DNA of 11,396 bases from CAZAMT01 sp964486145 (lineage in GTDB: Bacteria; Bacteroidota; Bacteroidia; Bacteroidales; JAAAOM01). The position numbers and the translations under genes were made by a program. Below the pieces are notes generated by a model, which did no database searches, was not told the origin of the DNA, and saw only the letters and a list, made by a program, of their open reading frames with translations. The stretch spans positions 1 through 11,396 of the forward strand of contig CAZAMT010000126.1 in NCBI GenBank assembly GCA_964486145.1, given 5' to 3'. Shown here one piece after another: positions 7,096 to 11,396 of the stretch (positions are counted from its first letter, which is position 1; every line of letters starts with the position of its first letter).

Positions 7096-8259
7096 TTACT
7101 CTTTTACTTTCAATCGCATAGCAAAAAACACCGAAAAAATGGCTATTCCTGAAGATATCCAAAAAGTTTTGATAAGCCCGATATGGTCTGCAAGCCAACC
7201 AACCAGCATGATCATAAACGCGTTCAGGAAAAGGTTGGTGGTCATGTAAATTCCATTGAGAAAAGGCAGGTGGCTTGTATCCGTATCATGGATGGTAGCA
7301 AGTATCACTGACTGATGGCCAACAAGAAAAAATCCAATGACAGCCAGTATAGGATACGCCATTGCATCGCGAAACAGGATGAAAATCATCATTAACAGTG
7401 GTGAGGTAATCGTTATCAGCATCAGGGTATTTTTCCTGCCAAACCTGTCGGATAATGTTCCGGAAAACATCGTCCCGACTATACCTGTAAACTGAACCAG
7501 TGCCAGTCCCTGGCTTGCCTGCCAGATGGTATTTCCCTGGTCACGCAAAAACGTTGGTAAATACAGGGTGAGTGCCGACTTCATTGCACCCCTGAAAAAT
7601 GTAATCCCTGCCACGGTAACCAGCAATGGTATATACTTTCTCAATATGCTTCCGTATTTCTTGAATTCAATTTTACTCCCGCTCAGATCCTTCCGGATTT
7701 CAATGTCTTTCAACCTGAAAAATAATACGATGGACGCCACGATACCCAAAGGCATCAACTTATATGTGCCCGACAAACCCCAATGTGTAACAGCAGCAGT
7801 GACAATTAACGGACCAACGGAGCGGGCCGCTTCACCTCCAACCATGTAAAAACTCATCCCCTTACCGGTTTTAGCCCCAGCCACTTTTTTTATCATTACG
7901 GGCGTGGGAACATGAAAAAAGGCGGAACTGACACCTGATGTAAATAATAGAATTGCCAGAATTCCGTATCCCGAAGCTACTCCGATTAAACTCATGGAAA
8001 TAGCTGTTGCAGCAGGGGTAAATATCACCAGGTAACGCATTTTCATGCTTTCGGCAAAAATTCCGACAAATGGATTTAAAAGCGCAGGGATGCGGTTAAT
8101 TACCTGTAAAAGTCCAATAAGTGTATAATTAATACCGAACTTCAGCTTTAACTCATCAACAATAGGGGCAACAAACGATGGATAAATATCGTGGATAAAA
8201 TGAGCTGTTGCAACTGTTAGAACATTTCCTGTCTGAAACTCATCTTTTTTCTTCTTCAT
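7096..8259 (-). CDS. MFS transporter of the fosmidomycin-resistance (Fsr) type
   Basis: Inner-membrane major facilitator superfamily permease, 387 residues, intact, with hydrophobic segments consistent with 12 helices in two halves joined by a charged loop at about 183-208. Likeness to E. coli Fsr is seen in the first helix region (AHFIHDIYPSFVAPIVDELK, residues 19-38), in FFHVPTPVMIKK (114-125), where Fsr has an FHPESS-type motif, and in MVGGEAARSVGP (139-150). An MFS motif-A-like loop, GTLSDRFGRK, is at 267-276, between the usual helices 8 and 9. Fsr exports fosmidomycin in E. coli, but many relatives have unknown substrates, so resistance should not be assumed. The N-terminus MKKKKDEF is a typical positive cytoplasmic start. 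It converges on the LTD gene and diverges from ettA, so it is probably transcribed alone. Confidence 0.85.
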   Translation of the reverse strand: MKKKKDEFQTGNVLTVATAHFIHDIYPSFVAPIVDELKLKFGINYTLIGLLQVINRIPALLNPFVGIFAESMKMRYLVIFTPAATAISMSLIGVASGYGILAILLFTSGVSSAFFHVPTPVMIKKVAGAKTGKGMSFYMVGGEAARSVGPLIVTAAVTHWGLSGTYKLMPLGIVASIVLFFRLKDIEIRKDLSGSKIEFKKYGSILRKYIPLLVTVAGITFFRGAMKSALTLYLPTFLRDQGNTIWQASQGLALVQFTGIVGTMFSGTLSDRFGRKNTLMLITITSPLLMMIFILFRDAMAYPILAVIGFFLVGHQSVILATIHDTDTSHLPFLNGIYMTTNLFLNAFMIMLVGWLADHIGLIKTFWISSGIAIFSVFFAMRLKVKE

Positions 8260-8297
8260 AAACCAGTGAAGCTTTCTGCCATCTGTACATTAATTAC

Positions 8298-8305
8298 CAA
8301 ATATA
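8298..8305 (-). promoter_or_regulatory. Candidate Bacteroidota -7 element for the MFS gene
   Basis: On the minus strand this reads TATATTTG, an exact match to TAnnTTTG, 38 bases upstream of the MFS start codon. That would give a leader of roughly 30 bases. No clear TTG -33 element is seen upstream. Confidence 0.4.
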
Positions 8306-8422
8306 AATCGGCGAATGTAACATAAACATTTTTATTCTAATGAATTTGTTTGACCCATTCCGAAATTTATGGTTCCCTTTCACTTCCCATCTCGAGCAAT
8401 TTACGTAGTGTTTTTACATTCC

Positions 8423-8522
8423 NNNNNNNNNNNNNNNNNNNNNNNNNNNNNNNNNNNNNNNNNNNNNNNNNNNNNNNNNNNNNNNNNNNNNNNNNNNNNN
8501 NNNNNNNNNNNNNNNNNNNNNN
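8423..8522. other. Assembly gap (100 N)
   Basis: Exactly 100 consecutive Ns, the usual placeholder for a gap of unknown size. The left flank ends CATTCC (8417-8422) and the right flank begins CATTCC (8523-8528), so the two contig ends may overlap. Confidence 0.99.
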
Positions 8523-8579
8523 CATTCCTTTTGCAGATTCTTTTCCGGGTTCTCACGAACAATTTGTCCTGCTCTTTTT

Positions 8580-8587
8580 TACATTTG
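8580..8587 (+). promoter_or_regulatory. Candidate Bacteroidota -7 element for ettA
   Basis: TACATTTG matches TAnnTTTG exactly and ends 21 bases before the ettA start codon, giving a predicted leader of about 15 bases. The nearest TTG (8564-8566) is only 13 bases upstream, shorter than the usual spacing of about 19, so the -33 part is weak. Confidence 0.4.
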
Positions 8588-8608
8588 CAAAACGAATACG
8601 ATGTAATT

Positions 8609-10282
8609 ATGGATAAACAAATCATTTTCTCAATGTCTCGTGTTTCAAAAACGTTGAGCACAGGCAAAACCATTATAAAAGATATCAATCTTTCTTTTTT
8701 TTATGGGGCAAAAATCGGAGTTCTGGGTCTCAACGGCGCGGGTAAATCAACGGCGTTGAAAATAATTGCAGGCGAAGACAAGAGCTACAGCGGAGAAGTT
8801 GTTTTTTCACCCGGTTACACCATGGGGATGCTTCATCAGGAGCCCCAACTGGATGATAACAAAACAGTTATCGAAATTGTAAAAGAGGGAGTAAAACAAT
8901 ATACGGATATTCTGGAAGAATATGATCTGGTAAATGCAAAATTTGCCGAACCCATGGATGATGATGAGATGTCAAAACTTATCGCCAGGCAAGCTACATT
9001 GAGTGATAAAATTGAGCAATATGATCTATGGAACCTTGAAAACAGGCTTGAACGTGCTATGACGGCGCTCAATTGTCCTGAGAGTAATACCCCAGTTAAC
9101 ACTCTCTCCGGAGGTGAGCGGAGAAGGGTTGCCCTTTGCCGGCTGCTCCTGCAGGAACCGGATGTACTATTACTCGATGAACCAACCAACCACCTGGATG
9201 CAGAATCTGTTCAATGGCTTGAAATGCATCTTCAACAATACAAAGGTACTGTTATTGCTGTAACTCATGATCGCTATTTTCTTGACAATGTTGCCGGTTG
9301 GATCCTCGAACTGGACCGTGGTGAGGGAATTCCCTGGGAAGGAAATTATTCATCATGGTTAGAGCAAAAATCCCAACGTCTAACAATGGAGCAAAAGCAG
9401 GAGAGTAAACGAAAAAAGACATTGGAAAGAGAACTGGAATGGATCCGGCAGGGAGCAAAAGGAAGACAGGCTAAAGGTAAAGCGCGTCTCAACAGTTATG
9501 AAAAAATGTTAAACGAGGACGCAAAACAAAAGGAAGATAAACTGGAGTTGTTTATCCCTAATGGTCCGAGACTGGGTGATAAGGTTATTGAAGCAACCGG
9601 CATATCAAAGGCATTCGGTGACAGGGTATTGATGGAAGATTTTGGTTTTAATCTTCCGCCGGCTGGTATTGTTGGTATCATTGGCCCCAATGGCGCCGGA
9701 AAAACCACACTTTTTAAAATGATCATGGGTGAGGAAAAGCCGGATAATGGTAGCTTCATCATTGGAGATACTGTTGAACTGGCCTATGTTGATCAGGTTC
9801 ATAAAGAAATTGATCCGGAAAAAAGTGTTTTTGATGTAGTCTCCGATGGTCTGGAAAATGTGGAGGTTGGCGGACAGGTTATCAATGCCCGTTCATACCT
9901 GGCCCGGTTTAATTTTACAGGTGCTGATCAGAGCAAAAAATGCGGAGTGCTTTCCGGAGGTGAACGTAACCGCCTTCACCTGGCTCTCACACTGAAAAAA
10001 GGAGCAAATGTTCTTCTCCTTGATGAACCAACAAACGATTTAGATGTAAATACGCTCCGGGCACTTGAAGAAGGGCTGGAAAATTTTGCAGGTTGCGCCG
10101 TTATTATTACGCATGACCGCTGGTTCCTTGATCGTATTTGTACGCACATCATTTCATTTGAAGGAAATGCACAAGTAGTGTATTTTGAAGGTGGATTTAC
10201 TGACTACGAGGAAAATAAACGAAAACGTCTCGGTGATATTGAACCAAAACGATTTAAGTATAAGAAACTGGGTTCTGTTTAA
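8609..10282 (+). CDS. ettA: Energy-dependent translational throttle protein EttA (ABC-F ATPase)
   Basis: Cytosolic ABC-F protein, 557 residues (E. coli EttA is 555). It binds the ribosomal E site and gates entry into elongation according to the ATP/ADP ratio. It has no membrane domain. Domain 1: Walker A GLNGAGKST (40-48), an arm insertion at about 92-138, signature LSGGERRR (166-173), Walker B with catalytic Glu191 in LLLDEPTNHLD, and His220. The charged linker at about 240-300, the P-site tRNA interaction motif region, keeps EGNYSSWLEQK and KGRQAKGKARL, both close to E. coli EttA. Domain 2: Walker A GPNGAGKTT (359-367), signature LSGGERNR (448-455), Glu473 and the switch histidine in THDRWF (about 502). 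The linker and the EPKRFKYKK tail favour EttA over Uup or YbiT. The start at 8609 aligns with E. coli EttA; in-frame sequence further upstream crosses the Ns and is not coding. Confidence 0.96.
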   Translation: MDKQIIFSMSRVSKTLSTGKTIIKDINLSFFYGAKIGVLGLNGAGKSTALKIIAGEDKSYSGEVVFSPGYTMGMLHQEPQLDDNKTVIEIVKEGVKQYTDILEEYDLVNAKFAEPMDDDEMSKLIARQATLSDKIEQYDLWNLENRLERAMTALNCPESNTPVNTLSGGERRRVALCRLLLQEPDVLLLDEPTNHLDAESVQWLEMHLQQYKGTVIAVTHDRYFLDNVAGWILELDRGEGIPWEGNYSSWLEQKSQRLTMEQKQESKRKKTLERELEWIRQGAKGRQAKGKARLNSYEKMLNEDAKQKEDKLELFIPNGPRLGDKVIEATGISKAFGDRVLMEDFGFNLPPAGIVGIIGPNGAGKTTLFKMIMGEEKPDNGSFIIGDTVELAYVDQVHKEIDPEKSVFDVVSDGLENVEVGGQVINARSYLARFNFTGADQSKKCGVLSGGERNRLHLALTLKKGANVLLLDEPTNDLDVNTLRALEEGLENFAGCAVIITHDRWFLDRICTHIISFEGNAQVVYFEGGFTDYEENKRKRLGDIEPKRFKYKKLGSV

Positions 10283-10302
10283 GAATTATTTTAAACAAGA
10301 CC
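10271..10302. terminator. Hairpin shared by the convergent ettA and SDR stop codons; possible bidirectional terminator
   Basis: Bases 10271-10282 (GGTTCTGTTTAA) pair with 10291-10302 (TTAAACAAGACC) around the 8-base loop GAATTATT: 10 Watson-Crick pairs, one wobble and one mismatch. The ettA stop is in the left arm and the SDR stop in the right arm, so both genes end in the same structure. The stem is AT-rich with only weak U-runs beyond, so efficiency as an intrinsic terminator is uncertain. Confidence 0.45.
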
Positions 10303-11343
10303 ATCCTTTATTAATTGATTCATATGGTCGGTGACTGTTTCTTCCAGTGGTCTGTAATTCAATCCCAATTCTTTCTCGCTTTTACTATGGTCGAATTTTA
10401 TCGGTTTACCTATATTTTGTTTTACAAACTTCCTTGACATTCCAACGGAAGGACCAACAAGCCATACCAGAAATTTTGGTAATTGTTTTTTTGGAAATGC
10501 ATATGTATCTCCAAATTTTTCACGGAGCATTTTAGCAATATCAAGCAGTCCTTTTTCAAATGGACTTAAAATATATCTTCCGCTTGCTTCCGGAGTATAT
10601 CCTGCCTTAATATGAGCGTCAGCCACATCGCGTACATCTACAAAACCAAATTCAAGCCGGGGTGCTCCCGTTTTAAAACTACCATCGGCAAGTTGACGAA
10701 ACGTATCAAGACTGCCTGATGCGCTGGCATTGGTGAGCGATGGCCCCAAAACCATCGAAGGGTTCATGACAACCAAATCCCATCTATCCTGACCTTTTTG
10801 AATTTCCCAGGCTTCTCTTTCTGCAACGGTTTTGGAGTATGAGTAGGCATTGTGTTTTGATGAACTGGTTGTATTCCAGTATTTTTCAGTAAAAATCCCG
10901 TTCTCCGTTTTTTCAAGATCAGCATTGTCTCCATAAATTGCTGCGCAACTGCTTGTTAAAACCACACGCTTAACATCCGGTGTTTTTTTCACAGCATCAA
11001 GTACATTTCTTGTACCTTCCAGTGCAGGTTTTACAAAAGTGTTGTAGGTATCTTTGGTTGAACTAATGGTAAACGGAGATGCAGTGTGCATAACCAGTTC
11101 ACATCCCTTTATGGCTTCATCAAAACTTCCGGGTTCAAGCAAATCGGCTTTGTACAGTTTTAACTTTCCCGTTGATTTTTCTGCCATTTCCAAAAGATGT
11201 CCTACTTTTTGTTTATTGTTTGGATTCCGCACCGTTGCATGCACAGATTTTCCGTCTTCCAGCAGCATTTTTATAATCCAGCTTGCAATAAATCCATTTC
11301 CGCCCGTGATAAGAACCGGAGCTTGTTTGTTTATTTCTTTCAT
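10291..11343 (-). CDS. NAD(P)-dependent extended SDR reductase/epimerase (dihydroflavonol-4-reductase/GRE2-like)
   Basis: Soluble Rossmann-fold oxidoreductase of 350 residues, intact. The N-terminal dinucleotide loop TGGNGFIAS lies at about 13-21. Arg39 in ATVRNP is where NADP-preferring members of this group often hold the 2'-phosphate, and ADL (66-68) is the usual adenine-contact region. The catalytic residues are visible: Ser131/132 in VVLTSSCAA and Tyr167/Lys171 in YSYSK (YxxxK). Features such as HTASPF (86-91) and NPSMVLGP (about 195-202) resemble dihydroflavonol-4-reductase, cinnamoyl-CoA-reductase and yeast GRE2-type aldehyde/ketone reductases more than sugar-nucleotide epimerases. The actual substrate cannot be told; reduction of an aldehyde or ketone is the family expectation. 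The gene converges on ettA with an 8-base gap. A one-mismatch -7 box (TAATTTCG, complement of 11370-11377) lies just upstream of its start. Confidence 0.85.
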   Translation of the reverse strand: MKEINKQAPVLITGGNGFIASWIIKMLLEDGKSVHATVRNPNNKQKVGHLLEMAEKSTGKLKLYKADLLEPGSFDEAIKGCELVMHTASPFTISSTKDTYNTFVKPALEGTRNVLDAVKKTPDVKRVVLTSSCAAIYGDNADLEKTENGIFTEKYWNTTSSSKHNAYSYSKTVAEREAWEIQKGQDRWDLVVMNPSMVLGPSLTNASASGSLDTFRQLADGSFKTGAPRLEFGFVDVRDVADAHIKAGYTPEASGRYILSPFEKGLLDIAKMLREKFGDTYAFPKKQLPKFLVWLVGPSVGMSRKFVKQNIGKPIKFDHSKSEKELGLNYRPLEETVTDHMNQLIKDGLV

Positions 11344-11396
11344 GTTATTATATTTTTTTAATAGTAACTCGAAATTATAGAAATGGTTTATTTTAG

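Larger units (their letters stand above)
8260..8608. other. Divergent intergenic region interrupted by a scaffold gap
   Basis: 349 positions between MFS and ettA, of which 100 are N, so the true length is unknown. The readable parts hold candidate -7 boxes for both genes and pyrimidine-rich plus-strand sequence. Reading frames that cross the Ns are artefacts. I see no tRNA or ORF in the readable sequence, but a short gene could be missing. Confidence 0.6.

Noticed and set aside
7016..7249. Plus-strand ORF of 77 residues across the convergent spacer into the MFS gene
   Set aside because: Most of it is antisense to the MFS coding sequence and the rest lies in the skewed spacer; no recognisable domain or start signal.
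8369..8608. In-frame upstream extension of ettA through the Ns
   Set aside because: It consists of unknown bases and unrelated sequence; the product from 8609 matches the full length of known EttA and its N-terminus.
1..11396. CRISPR array, tRNA, rRNA, insertion sequence or integrase
   Set aside because: Both strands were read for regular short repeats, tRNA-like ends and transposase or integrase motifs; none was found apart from the small palindromes reported.

Overview
This window looks like chromosomal DNA from a member of the Bacteroidota, probably an uncultured or environmental lineage given the assembly gap. The pointers are moderate AT-richness, start codons without a clear Shine-Dalgarno sequence, -7 boxes of the TAnnTTTG type, and a very large secreted lamin-tail-domain (LTD) protein whose C-terminus has the FlgD/CHU_C-like form common in that phylum. 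Genus or species cannot be told from the sequence.

Layout. On the minus strand, 48-1061 encodes aspartate-semialdehyde dehydrogenase (asd); its stop codon lies inside a 58-base near-palindrome at the window edge. A 189-base divergent spacer separates it from a giant plus-strand gene (about 1251-6929) for a surface or secreted protein of about 1,890 residues. That protein has a signal peptide, an N-terminal beta-sandwich-like region, six Ig-like + LTD modules arranged as three A-B pairs, and a FlgD-like C-terminus. A strongly C-over-G-skewed convergent spacer follows. Next is a minus-strand MFS transporter of the fosmidomycin-resistance (Fsr) type (7096-8259). A divergent intergenic region holds a 100-N scaffold gap (8423-8522). 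It is followed by plus-strand ettA (8609-10282), an ABC-F translation factor. Eight bases after ettA ends, a minus-strand NAD(P)-dependent extended-SDR reductase (10291-11343) ends, and the two stop codons sit in opposite arms of one hairpin.

How the genes work together. I see no shared pathway. Adjacent genes alternate in strand, so each is probably transcribed alone. asd (amino-acid and cell-wall precursor synthesis) and ettA (ribosome energy sensing) are housekeeping genes; the MFS and SDR genes are generic accessory metabolism. I found no defence system, CRISPR array, tRNA, rRNA, integrase or transposase. The most unusual content is the internal architecture of the LTD protein, followed by three small structural features: the palindrome at the left edge, the hairpin shared by two stop codons, and the sequence flanking the assembly gap.
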